64,000 nt of DNA from Cognataquiflexum nitidum (GTDB lineage: Bacteria; Bacteroidota; Bacteroidia; Cytophagales; Cyclobacteriaceae): the NCBI RefSeq assembly GCF_022538055.1, contig NZ_JAKZAM010000010.1, forward strand, positions 1 to 64,000, read 5' to 3'. The translations under genes and the position numbers were made by a program. The notes beneath the pieces were generated by a model. It ran no database searches. It saw nothing but the letters and a program-made list of their open reading frames with translations, and had not been told where the DNA came from. This document shows, in pieces, positions 52,610 to 61,127 of the stretch. How positions within the stretch are numbered: position 1 is the first letter of the stretch; every line of letters starts with the position of its first letter.

Positions 52610-54418
52610 ATGTCTGAGTTGCCTTTTTTTCAAAGTCCTGACCAAAAAATCAACCTTACCAAAAAGGGATTTTATTGGAACGACCGGATATTACAGGTTT
52701 TGAGTTTCTTGGCTTTTGGGATTTTGGTCTACGATATCGGTTTTAGCAAAGTCGTCCAAAGCGGGAAACTGGCGGTTTTTTATAATTTCTTGTTGATTGT
52801 ACTTTCTGTAGGCTATACCATAAGGCTGTTTTCAAAATCTGAAAAATACCGGACTTCAAGGTTGGTCATTGAGATCTTGATTATTCTCTTTCTGCTCACA
52901 GCGGCTGTTTTCAACCTGATGGGTTTTCAGATAGACCAAAACTTTAGGATCGCCAACTTACAGATTAAGTCATTTTTGGTCAATTTGCTGATATTCATCC
53001 TCTTTCTGATCGAATTGAGCAGGTTGAGTTTGGCGATAAATAAGCTGAAAGTACATCCGGCAGTGGTTTTTATCCTGAGCTTTTTATTGGTTATTGTAAT
53101 TGGCACCGGGATGTTGATGCTTCCAAATGCAACCACAAATGGGATTTCACTTGTTGATGCACTTTTCACCTCCACTTCTGCGGTATGTGTGACCGGCCTG
53201 ATTGTGTTGGATACTTCCAAGGATTTTACCTTTATGGGGCAGTTTATCATCATGATCCTCTTCCAAGTAGGCGGATTGGGAATGATGACGTTTACCAGCT
53301 TTTTTGGGTTTTTCTTCAAGGGAGGCTATTCACTCCAAAATCAGCTTTTTCTCAAAGACTACATCAATGAAGATAACATTGGAAGGATCAATTCCACCCT
53401 CGTCAAAATCATTGTTTTTACCCTAGTGGTAGAAGGCATAGCAGCCATGCTGGTATATTCCTTGATTGACAAGGGCTTGTTTCAAGGATTTGGAGATAGG
53501 TTGTTCTTTTCTGTTTTCCACGCCATATCGGGATTTTGTAATGCAGGGTTTTCTACGCTCCAAAATGGACTGTATGAATCAGGTTTCCGGCTCGAATACA
53601 ATGTGCACCTTGTCATCGCGATGACGATCATCATCGGAGGGATAGGCTTTCCTGTAGTAGTAGGCTATTTTAATTACCTCAGGCACGTATTTATAGGTAC
53701 AAAAAGAATGATTTTCAAAGGCGCGGAATACCAACATATTCCACGGGTGGTCAATATCAATATCAGGTTGATTGTCTATACGACATTTATCCTTTTGGTA
53801 ATAGGCTTTATTTCCTACTATCATTTTGAATCTGAATATACACTCAAAGGCTTGTCAGGATATGGAAAATTTGTCACCGCATTTTTTGGATCTGTTACGC
53901 CGCGAACCGCAGGATTCAATACTGTGGACATGACAGCCATGGCAGTTCCTACGGTTTTGATTTACCTGATATTGATGTGGATCGGAGCATCTCCGGGGTC
54001 AACCGGGGGCGGGCTCAAAACAAGTACCTTTGCCGTAGCAGTTCTCAACACCCTGAGTGTAGCCAAAGGAAAAGAAAGGGTAGAAGTTTTCAGCAGGGAA
54101 ATCAGCAGCGACACCATCAAAAAGGCCTTCGCAGTAATACAGCTTTCCTTCTTTGTCATTGGCTTGGGGGTATTTATGGTAATGCTTTTCAATCCTGAAA
54201 TGAATATTCTTGATGTAGCGTTTGAGATATTTTCCGCTTTCTCTACAGTTGGATTAAGCTTGGGAATCACCTCTAGCCTATCTACAGGAAGCAAGATCGT
54301 GGTAACTTTGATTATGTTTTTGGGGAGAGTTGGTACTTTGACAGTTTTGGTGGCTATAGTCAAAAAAGCGAGGAGCCAAAATTATAAATATCCTGATGAA
54401 AGTGTCTATATAAGCTGA
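52610..54418 (+). CDS. ktrB: TrkH/KtrB-family potassium transporter
   Basis: This 602-residue membrane subunit takes up potassium. The four pore repeats are visible as STSAVCVTGLIV, SGFCNAGFSTL, SVTPRTAGFNTVD and SAFSTVGLSLG; each carries the conserved selectivity glycine. There is an extra N-terminal part of about 130 residues, with four helices and little homology, before the TrkH core. The next gene encodes the RCK-type regulatory subunit, so the pair works as one KtrAB-type system. Start ATG 52610 gives a basic soluble N-terminus. Confidence 0.93.
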   Translation: MSELPFFQSPDQKINLTKKGFYWNDRILQVLSFLAFGILVYDIGFSKVVQSGKLAVFYNFLLIVLSVGYTIRLFSKSEKYRTSRLVIEILIILFLLTAAVFNLMGFQIDQNFRIANLQIKSFLVNLLIFILFLIELSRLSLAINKLKVHPAVVFILSFLLVIVIGTGMLMLPNATTNGISLVDALFTSTSAVCVTGLIVLDTSKDFTFMGQFIIMILFQVGGLGMMTFTSFFGFFFKGGYSLQNQLFLKDYINEDNIGRINSTLVKIIVFTLVVEGIAAMLVYSLIDKGLFQGFGDRLFFSVFHAISGFCNAGFSTLQNGLYESGFRLEYNVHLVIAMTIIIGGIGFPVVVGYFNYLRHVFIGTKRMIFKGAEYQHIPRVVNINIRLIVYTTFILLVIGFISYYHFESEYTLKGLSGYGKFVTAFFGSVTPRTAGFNTVDMTAMAVPTVLIYLILMWIGASPGSTGGGLKTSTFAVAVLNTLSVAKGKERVEVFSREISSDTIKKAFAVIQLSFFVIGLGVFMVMLFNPEMNILDVAFEIFSAFSTVGLSLGITSSLSTGSKIVVTLIMFLGRVGTLTVLVAIVKKARSQNYKYPDESVYIS

Positions 54419-54434
54419 TTTAAATCCTTTAGTT

Positions 54435-55121
54435 ATGAAATATATCATCGTTAGTTTAGGGAATTTTGGGGCGTATCTCGCTACCCGTCTGACCAATTTG
54501 GGTCATGAGGTGATTGGGATTGATACCCGGGAATCAAAAATTGAATTGCTAAAAGACAGCATCACACACGTCATCATGATGGATGCCTCCGATGCGCAAG
54601 CCCTCAAAACCCTGCCCTACAAGGATGTGGATGTAGTCATTGTTGCCATTGGAGAGGATTTTGGTGCTTCCATTATGGTGACGGCTTTGTTCAAACAACT
54701 GAAAGTCAAAAGGCTGATCAGCAGGTCTATCAACAAAGTCCACGAAACTGTCATCAATGCTATCGGTGTGGACGAAATAATCCACCCTGAAGAAGATTCT
54801 GCAGAAAGAATGGCAAAAAAACTGCAGATGAAGGATGTGTTGGACTCTTTGGATGTCTCTGAGGATTATAATATCATCGAAGTGAAAACTCCAGCCAGGT
54901 ACGTGGGTCTGACTATCGCCGAAACCGAGATCAGGCAAAACTACAATATCAATATCCTCACCATCATCAAAATGGAGGAAAAGGCTAATATTTTTGGAAA
55001 CAAAACCTTGGTAAAAAAAGTACAGGGGGTACTTACCGCAAATACCAAAATCGAAGAAGGTGATATTCTTTTGCTCTTTGGCCATATCAAAGACCTGAGA
55101 ACCGTCCTGAGTATGGATTAA
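54435..55121 (+). CDS. ktrA: TrkA/KtrA-family regulatory subunit (RCK domain)
   Basis: This 228-residue cytosolic protein controls the KtrB channel through nucleotide binding. The N-terminal RCK_N domain has the GNFGAYLA dinucleotide loop (residues about 8-15) and an acidic residue at the end of strand 2 (GIDTRESK). RCK_C follows at residues about 135-225 (DYNIIEVKTPARYVGLTIAE). It lies 16 nt after ktrB. It is convergent with the potassium channel gene, and the two stops are 6 nt apart. Confidence 0.94.
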   Translation: MKYIIVSLGNFGAYLATRLTNLGHEVIGIDTRESKIELLKDSITHVIMMDASDAQALKTLPYKDVDVVIVAIGEDFGASIMVTALFKQLKVKRLISRSINKVHETVINAIGVDEIIHPEEDSAERMAKKLQMKDVLDSLDVSEDYNIIEVKTPARYVGLTIAETEIRQNYNINILTIIKMEEKANIFGNKTLVKKVQGVLTANTKIEEGDILLLFGHIKDLRTVLSMD

Positions 55122-55127
55122 ACCGGC

Positions 55128-55937
55128 CTAAAATCCCTCTCCACAGACCTTGCAATAATTTGCATCTGCTTCATTGAAATTTCCGCAAGTGATGCATTTT
55201 TTCTTTTTACCATCTGCTTGATCTCGTTTGGCTTGGGTAAGTTCGGAGGTCACGATTCCGGTTGGGACTGCAATAATCGCATAACCCAACAGCATGATGA
55301 CGGCGGAGATGAATTTACCCAAAGCTGTCACCGGCGTGATATCTCCATAGCCAACCGTAGTCAATGTCACGATGGCCCAATACATCGCCATGGGAATGCT
55401 GGTAAATCCACTTGTCGGTCCTTCCACGATAAACATAATTGTTCCCGCTATCAAAACAATGGTCAAGACAGATCCAACAAAGAGCTGGATTTTGGCCCGG
55501 CTGCTTCTCAGGGCACTTTTCAAAGTTTCTGCCTCCTTGACATAGCGGCCAAGTTTGAGGATCCTGACAACCCGCAACAACCTCAACCCGCGTATCACGA
55601 CCAAAAATTGGGTATTCAACAAAAACAAACTGAGGTAACTCGGAATAATCGCCAGTAGGTCAACAATACCATAAAAACTGGTGATGTATCCCCATTTTCT
55701 ATTGCTCAGCCAAAACCTCAGAATATATTCTACAGTGAATAAGGCCGTAAAAATCCATTCCAGAACGTAAAGGACATCATGGTATTTTCTATTGATCGAT
55801 GGCTCCGAATCCAAAATGACCACCGTCACACTTGACAAAATCAAGACCAAAATAAATACGTCAAAATTGCGGGAAGCCCTGTCGTTGTGTTCGAATACAA
55901 TATGTGCTAAGCGGGCTTTAGAGGGAAAAATTGCCAT
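55128..55937 (-). CDS. Voltage-gated potassium channel with C-terminal zinc ribbon
   Basis: This 269-residue channel has six membrane helices. S4 carries regularly spaced arginines (RGLRLLRVVRILKLGRY) and the pore has TLTTVGYGD as selectivity filter. The short C-terminus ends in CITCGNFNEADANYCKVCGEGF, two CxxC pairs that form a zinc ribbon. Such ribbons appear in some prokaryotic channel families but are not a standard regulatory domain. The channel would let potassium leave the cell on depolarisation. Its location opposite the KtrAB uptake system gives a local potassium module. Confidence 0.92.
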   Translation of the reverse strand: MAIFPSKARLAHIVFEHNDRASRNFDVFILVLILSSVTVVILDSEPSINRKYHDVLYVLEWIFTALFTVEYILRFWLSNRKWGYITSFYGIVDLLAIIPSYLSLFLLNTQFLVVIRGLRLLRVVRILKLGRYVKEAETLKSALRSSRAKIQLFVGSVLTIVLIAGTIMFIVEGPTSGFTSIPMAMYWAIVTLTTVGYGDITPVTALGKFISAVIMLLGYAIIAVPTGIVTSELTQAKRDQADGKKKKCITCGNFNEADANYCKVCGEGF

Positions 55938-55992
55938 AGAAAAAGGTTTATCCTAATTTAGCTTGATAGAGGAAGAAATCCAAAGAATAATT

Positions 55993-56022
55993 ACCCTCCA
56001 AGGTTTCAAAACCCTTGGAGGT
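55993..56022. repeat. CCTCCAAGGG palindrome, copy near DUF4221 gene A
   Basis: The sequence ACCCTCCAAGG-TTTCAAAA-CCCTTGGAGGT is an imperfect palindrome with a short loop, lying 7 nt beyond the stop of the DUF4221 gene at 56030. It shares the CCTCCAAGG/CCCTTGGAGG arms with the copies at 57206 and 58450. Confidence 0.7.
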
Positions 56023-56029
56023 TTGGATA

Positions 56030-57169
56030 TCAATTGATTCCCATTCTTACAAATCCAAGTTCATCATCGACATTTTCATAAATCCATATTTTACCGTCTT
56101 TGACGAAATGCATTGAGGGACTGCTTTGTAGCTCCTTGACAAAGGTTTCACCCAAGACTTTGAAGTCCTTGTCCAGAATAGTGAGGTACACTTTACTCTT
56201 TTCTTTTTCTTCTTCGTCTTTGAAGTTTTCCTTTGGAATGCTTTCGTAGGAAAACCGATAAAATCTCTGGTTTTTATTGTCCCAAATAGGATTCCTGAAA
56301 TTGATCTCCTGACCGATTTCGCTCGTCGCTCTGTAAAAATCCTCCTCTGATTCCACTTCAGTCACATATGTGCCTGTTTTGCCGCTTTTGGTAAGCTTGT
56401 TTTCATAATTCACCTGATAGAGGGAATCCTTCGCCATGTCATAGACAATTAAAGTATTGAATACTGAATTGGAAATGATAAGCTTGCCGTCCACTTCTGT
56501 GATGGATTGGTCAGGAGGAGAAATCATGATCATACCGTTAGAATTGAACTTGACGGAATAGTCCTCCAATTTTTCAAATCCTGGAAGTTCATGTTTCTTC
56601 AAGACTTTGTTTTGGTAATCGACTTTGGCTAGGTAGAAGTTTTTGCCTGTCCAATTGCCCAAAATGCCATACATAATATTTCCATCATCCGAAATAATGG
56701 CTCTTCTGGTGAAGCTCTCGTATGCCTCAAGTGAATCTCCCTCAAACTTCTCTCCGTTGAGTTTGTAAGTTCTCAACTTTTCTCCCTGAAAATTGAGCAA
56801 GGCCATATCCTGAAAGTTAGCAAAGACGATCTCATTATTTCCCATAAGGGAAATCCAGGAAATGTAATTTCCAACGCCATTTGGACCCTCTTTTTCGAAT
56901 TTGATTTTTTCCTCAAGTACCAACTGATCAAGATTGACTTTATCGAGTTCGGAAGCTTCCTGATTCCAATTGTATAAGTATTTGTGGTCCTTGCTGATGG
57001 CCGAAACCCAAAGACCTCCACCGAGATTGATAAAGTCCTCTCCTGAATCCACCATGACAGTGTCCATAGAAAAGGTGATGTTGCTGAAGTCTTCTGCTGA
57101 TTTTTCTTCACTTTCTCCACCGCAGGAAAAAAGAAAAAGAACTGAAAGGACAAAGAGTATATGTTTCAT
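56030..57169 (-). CDS. DUF4221 lipoprotein, paralogue A
   Basis: This 379-residue lipoprotein has the lipobox VLFLFSC at about residue 14 and a Gly-Gly-Glu after the Cys, so it is exported. The rest is a beta-rich domain, possibly a propeller, with ITFSMDTVMVDSGEDFINLGGGLW near the N-terminus and HFVKDGKIWIYENVDDELGFVRMGIN at the end. The three tandem paralogues share these blocks. It fits DUF4221, a Bacteroidota family without a known function. A longer frame begins at 57217; the ATG at 57169 gives a clear signal peptide. Confidence 0.82.
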   Translation of the reverse strand: MKHILFVLSVLFLFSCGGESEEKSAEDFSNITFSMDTVMVDSGEDFINLGGGLWVSAISKDHKYLYNWNQEASELDKVNLDQLVLEEKIKFEKEGPNGVGNYISWISLMGNNEIVFANFQDMALLNFQGEKLRTYKLNGEKFEGDSLEAYESFTRRAIISDDGNIMYGILGNWTGKNFYLAKVDYQNKVLKKHELPGFEKLEDYSVKFNSNGMIMISPPDQSITEVDGKLIISNSVFNTLIVYDMAKDSLYQVNYENKLTKSGKTGTYVTEVESEEDFYRATSEIGQEINFRNPIWDNKNQRFYRFSYESIPKENFKDEEEKEKSKVYLTILDKDFKVLGETFVKELQSSPSMHFVKDGKIWIYENVDDELGFVRMGIN

Positions 57170-57205
57170 ATGTTTGGGATTTTGATTCAAATTTATTGGT
57201 TTTAG

Positions 57206-57242
57206 ATAACCCTCCAAGGGTTTAGAACCCTTGGAGGGTTAT
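57206..57242. repeat. Perfect 17-bp palindrome between DUF4221 genes A and B
   Basis: ATAACCCTCCAAGGGTT at 57206-57222 and its exact reverse complement at 57226-57242 surround the loop TAG. It lies 2 nt after the stop of gene B. It would work as a terminator-like hairpin, although there is no strong T run on the minus strand. Confidence 0.8.
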
Positions 57243-57244
57243 AG

Positions 57245-58405
57245 TTATTCATAATTGATGGTCATCCTCACAAAACCCAATTCATCATCCACATTGACAA
57301 AAGACCAGATTTTACCGTCTTTGACGAAAGCATAAGTAGGCACACTTCCTAAATGGCTTAGATCGGATTCACCGAGAAGATTGAAATCTTCATCCAAAAT
57401 GCTTAGATACAATTTGGATAAAGGTTTTTCATGGGCCGATAGAAATAATGGCCAATCATTGTTTTCCATAGGGGATGTTTCGAAGGAAAACCTGTAAAAT
57501 CTTTTGTTTATTTGATCCCAAATCAGTGGCTGAAAGTTGATTTCTGCATGTATGCCCTGAATGACTTCCCTCAGATGCTCTACTGATTTGACTTCTGATG
57601 GATAGCCACCTTTCTTAGCTTTTACCGATAGTTGAGGAGAATAATCAACATGGAAAACACTGTCATTTTCCAGATCCAAAATATATAAATCTGTATATCC
57701 TGTGCTGGATAAAACCAGCTTGTTGCCAAATTTTTTGACGGTTTTTTCAGAGGTAATAGACGTCATCATTTGGTCCGAATTTAACTCCACGATATAATCA
57801 GGCAATTCAGCTTCACCAGGCAATTTTATTTTTTTGATGGTTTTGGCTTCAAAATCCACTTTGGACATGGATGATTTTGCGCTCTTCCAAGGGTTTACCA
57901 GCAATCCGTAAACAACATTTCTACCTGCCAAAGCAAAAGATTTGCTTTGAAAAATTTCTCCTTCTAATAGACTGTCCCCTTCAAACTTATCCTTCTCTAG
58001 CTTCAGGTCCGATAATTTATTGCCATTCAGGTCAAATAGACCCATTCCCTCAAAGTTAGCTAGTAGAATTTGATTATCATCCGGCAAACTCATCCAATTG
58101 ACATTGGATCCGACTCCATTTGGCCCTTCTTTTTCGAATGGTACTTTTCTCTCCAATACTAATTCATCAAGACTGATAATGTCTAAAGTAAAAGCCTGAA
58201 AGTCCCACAAATAAAGCTTGGATTGATCAGAATTGATTGTACTAGACCACAAGCCGCCTCTCAGGTTGATGATTTCATCTCCTGAATCCACCATCACCGT
58301 ATCCATGGTCAGGGTGATTTTGGAATAATCTTTGACCTCTTCTTTGACTGTGTTCTCACAGGAAAAGAGAAAAAGAATAGAGATTGCGTAGAGTAGTGTT
58401 TTCAT
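57245..58405 (-). CDS. DUF4221 lipoprotein, paralogue B
   Basis: This 386-residue lipoprotein is closely similar in layout to its neighbours A and C. It has a lipobox ILFLFSC at about residue 16, then ITLTMDTVMVDSGDEIINLRGGLW and, at the end, AFVKDGKIWSFVNVDDELGFVRMTINYE. An extra segment contains PLFLSAHEKPLSKLYLSILDEDF. The sequence is exported and anchored by lipid; nothing more can be said of its role. It is bordered by the 58450 and 57206 palindromes, so it may be a separate transcription unit. Confidence 0.82.
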   Translation of the reverse strand: MKTLLYAISILFLFSCENTVKEEVKDYSKITLTMDTVMVDSGDEIINLRGGLWSSTINSDQSKLYLWDFQAFTLDIISLDELVLERKVPFEKEGPNGVGSNVNWMSLPDDNQILLANFEGMGLFDLNGNKLSDLKLEKDKFEGDSLLEGEIFQSKSFALAGRNVVYGLLVNPWKSAKSSMSKVDFEAKTIKKIKLPGEAELPDYIVELNSDQMMTSITSEKTVKKFGNKLVLSSTGYTDLYILDLENDSVFHVDYSPQLSVKAKKGGYPSEVKSVEHLREVIQGIHAEINFQPLIWDQINKRFYRFSFETSPMENNDWPLFLSAHEKPLSKLYLSILDEDFNLLGESDLSHLGSVPTYAFVKDGKIWSFVNVDDELGFVRMTINYE

Positions 58406-58449
58406 GGGATAGGATTTTGATTGGTTAGATTTGATAATTGGTTTTAAAA

Positions 58450-58482
58450 AACCCTCCGAGGGTTTCGAACCCTTGGAGGGTT
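58450..58482. repeat. Palindrome between DUF4221 genes B and C
   Basis: AACCCTCCGAGGGTT and AACCCTTGGAGGGTT pair around TCG. On the minus strand it is followed by TTTTTT, so here it is a good intrinsic terminator. Its end overlaps the stop codon of gene C. Confidence 0.8.
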
Positions 58483-59632
58483 ATTTGGAATCGATGCTTA
58501 AGCGGACAAAAGCCAATTCATCGTCGATATTCTCAAAAATCCAGATTTTGCCGTCTTTGACGAAGTGGGTGCTGGGAGCTCTTTTTAGCTCGGGAACTTT
58601 AGATTCGCCTATGATTTGTAGATTTTCGTCTAAAATCGTCAAATAAACTTCATCGTTACTTTCAGGTAGGTCCAGTGGTTGGGCCCCTTCATTTTCTTTT
58701 TCCAAAAATCTTTTAAAATAAGAAAACCGATAGAAAATTCGATTCTCATTATCCCAAACAGGTTTACTGAAATTAATATCTTCTTGTGACTTTTTATAGA
58801 GTTCTGACAAGGCTTCAATAGACTCCACTTGATTTACTGTATTCTCCTTTTTTCTGTTAGGAGTCAAAGAACTTTGAAGAGAAATATATTCCAATGTTGT
58901 TTCATCATTCGCCAAAACATAAAATTCATTTGCGATTTCATTACTCAAAATAACTTTGTCCATAGAAGTTGAAATAAATAAAGACGGCCCCATTCCGCCT
59001 GCCGGTGCTCCATTCATAATCAGTTCAATTCTGTATTCTTTCAGTTTATCGAATTCCGGCATCTCAAATCTTGTGTTTTTATTGTTTTCAATTTCGACCT
59101 TATTGAAAACATAGTTGTTGCTTTCCCAAGCGACGGAAAATCCATAATGCGTATTAGGATCACTTGGTAAAGAAAACAATCTCATCATAAATTCTTCTGA
59201 TGAGAGGCTCCCTTTCTCAAAACCCCCATATTCCAATTTTTTCAAAATTTTTCCTAAAGAATCCAGTATAAAAAGTCCTGAAAAACCCTGAACCAGAAAC
59301 CTGTCCTCTCCGAGCAGGTTAAAATTGGAAACAAAATCTCCTATTCCGTTTGGTCCTTCTTTCTCAAGTTTGATTTTGCCCTGGAGTTCTAGCGCGTCAA
59401 GGCTGATTTTTTCCAGACTGAATTCCTGTTGATTGAAGTTGTATAAATATTTCAAATCCTGACTGAGGCTTGATTGCATCAGGTTGCCATTCAGGTATAA
59501 TATCTCATCCTTCGAATCCACCATAACTGTATCCAAAGAAAAAGTCATTTGGGAGAAATCAGCTTTCTTTTCGGTACTGCTTCCGCAGGAAAAGAGAAAA
59601 AGTATTGAAATTAGTATAAGGTAGTTTTTCAT
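58481..59632 (-). CDS. DUF4221 lipoprotein, paralogue C
   Basis: This 383-residue lipoprotein has a clear lipobox ILFLFSC at about residue 14 from the ATG at 59632. Its blocks match A and B: MTFSLDTVMVDSKDEILYLNG, then KLEKEGPNGIGDFVS, and the end HFVKDGKIWIFENIDDELAFVRLSIDSK. The open frame extends upstream to 59896, but that part reads through the 33-bp repeats and gives no family sequence. The gene lies just downstream of those repeats, on the opposite strand to the DUF4143 ATPase. Confidence 0.82.
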   Translation of the reverse strand: MKNYLILISILFLFSCGSSTEKKADFSQMTFSLDTVMVDSKDEILYLNGNLMQSSLSQDLKYLYNFNQQEFSLEKISLDALELQGKIKLEKEGPNGIGDFVSNFNLLGEDRFLVQGFSGLFILDSLGKILKKLEYGGFEKGSLSSEEFMMRLFSLPSDPNTHYGFSVAWESNNYVFNKVEIENNKNTRFEMPEFDKLKEYRIELIMNGAPAGGMGPSLFISTSMDKVILSNEIANEFYVLANDETTLEYISLQSSLTPNRKKENTVNQVESIEALSELYKKSQEDINFSKPVWDNENRIFYRFSYFKRFLEKENEGAQPLDLPESNDEVYLTILDENLQIIGESKVPELKRAPSTHFVKDGKIWIFENIDDELAFVRLSIDSK

Positions 59633-59782
59633 AAAATTTGGGATAAAACTAAAAATAGTGGATTCGTAATGAAATCCAAAAATCAAACCGTTAAAAGTTG
59701 TTGGGTGCTCAAAATACTTCAATTCTTTCGATTGAAAATTGAGAGAGAAGCAAAAAATCAAACTTCCATTAAAAGCCAAATT

Positions 59783-59865
59783 CGATATTTTTACTAGTCT
59801 ACTAGATAAATTATCGGATATTTTTACTAGTCGACTAGGTAAATTATCGAATAATTTTACTACTC
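59783..59865. repeat. Three 33-bp direct repeats with CTAGTCGACTAG palindromes
   Basis: Repeats begin at 59783, 59815 and 59848 (32, 33 and about 18+ nt). They share ATATTTTTACTAGTC and TAAATTATCG words. The first carries CTAGTCTACTAG at 59794-59805, the second the perfect 12-bp palindrome CTAGTCGACTAG at 59827-59838, exactly 33 bp apart. The third is degenerate. They lie between two divergent genes, so they are candidates for a regulator-binding array. Confidence 0.75.
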
Positions 59866-59918
59866 TTATAAAATTTCCATTTATGAATTCGTACATTTGA
59901 CTAGGAAATCCTGCGAAA

Positions 59919-61127
59919 ATGAAAAGGAAACTCTACGAAAAGCTACTCCAACATCTCCCCAAAAAGGAATTTACGATCCTGACAGGTGCAAGGCAAACGG
60001 GAAAAACCTCCTTGTTGCTAGACCTGAAGACATATTGTCAGGCACAGCAAATTCCCCAGATTTTTATCAACCTCGAAAACAAATCCTTATTGGCGGAGCT
60101 CGATGCCAATCCGCTGAACTTATTGGCATACCTCCCGGCGCAAGATCAAAAAACCGTGGTCTTTATGGATGAAATCCAATACTTATCCGACCCTTCCAAC
60201 TTCCTTAAATTGATCTATGATGAGTACAGTCACCTGATCAAAATCGTCGCAAGCGGTAGCAGCGCTTTTTATATTGACAAAAAATTCAGGGATTCATTGG
60301 CGGGAAGGAAAAGGATTTTTCACCTCATGACCTGTGATTTTGAGGATTTTTTGATGCTTCAGGGCAAAGAAAATCTTTGGCAGGAAGTAGTCAGAATAAG
60401 AGAGCAACCTGAAGCAAAAAGCTTGAAAATAGATTTGCTCCGCTTGGAATGGGAAGGATATATGCTTTATGGCGGTTATCCCGCTGTCATCACCGAACCT
60501 TTGGTCAGTGAAAAAATAGAAATCCTCAAAGAAATCAGGGATTCATTTATCAAAAGAGACATCATAGAAGCAGGCGTTCAAAATGAACTTGTATTCTATC
60601 AATTGTTTCAAATCCTGGCTTCACAAACTGGCCAATTGGTCAATGTCAATGAATTGAGCAATACCTTGAAAGTCAGAAACGAGACAATTCTTAGCTACCT
60701 TGAAGTAATGGGGAAGTGTTTTCACCTGTCATTAGCAAAGCCTTTTTTTGCCAATATTAGAAAGGAATTGGTAAAGATGCCCAAAGGGTACCTGATGGAT
60801 ACGGGTCTGAGAAATTCCCTGCTCAACAATTTTACCCCTGTCAATCAGCGGCCTGACAAAGGCGAATTATGGGAACAGACAGTATTTAGGGTGTTGGCCG
60901 ACAGATTTGGAACCGATGCAATCCGATTTTGGAGGACAGCAGACGGCAAAGAGATAGACTTTGTGCTGCCGGATGAAAATCCACCTTTGGCCATAGAAGT
61001 AAAATTTGATGAAAGAATGGCCAAAATCAAAAAATACCAATTGTTTTTGGATACCTATCCTAATTTTAAATTTCAGTTTGCTACCATACAACCATGGACT
61101 GAGGATTTTTTCAGGAGGTTTATCTGA
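59919..61127 (+). CDS. AAA/DUF4143 ATP-binding protein
   Basis: This 402-residue protein has the AAA_14 layout. Walker A is GARQTGKTS (residues 23-31), Walker B is VVFMDEIQYL, and sensor-like Ser residues occur in IVASGSSAFYIDKKF. The DUF4143 C-terminal part (residues about 200-400) ends in a restriction-endonuclease-like strand pattern with FWRTADGKEIDFVL and LAIEVKF. These are widespread proteins of unknown task, sometimes proposed to be toxin- or defence-associated. A start at 59919 (MKRKLYEKLL) is preferred. Three 33-bp repeats lie upstream, but no partner gene is seen. Confidence 0.88.
   Translation: MKRKLYEKLLQHLPKKEFTILTGARQTGKTSLLLDLKTYCQAQQIPQIFINLENKSLLAELDANPLNLLAYLPAQDQKTVVFMDEIQYLSDPSNFLKLIYDEYSHLIKIVASGSSAFYIDKKFRDSLAGRKRIFHLMTCDFEDFLMLQGKENLWQEVVRIREQPEAKSLKIDLLRLEWEGYMLYGGYPAVITEPLVSEKIEILKEIRDSFIKRDIIEAGVQNELVFYQLFQILASQTGQLVNVNELSNTLKVRNETILSYLEVMGKCFHLSLAKPFFANIRKELVKMPKGYLMDTGLRNSLLNNFTPVNQRPDKGELWEQTVFRVLADRFGTDAIRFWRTADGKEIDFVLPDENPPLAIEVKFDERMAKIKKYQLFLDTYPNFKFQFATIQPWTEDFFRRFI

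Noticed and set aside
59633..59896. Longer N-terminus for DUF4221 paralogue C
   Set aside because: The extension translates the 33-bp repeats and would place the lipobox far inside the protein. The ATG at 59632 gives a proper lipoprotein signal.
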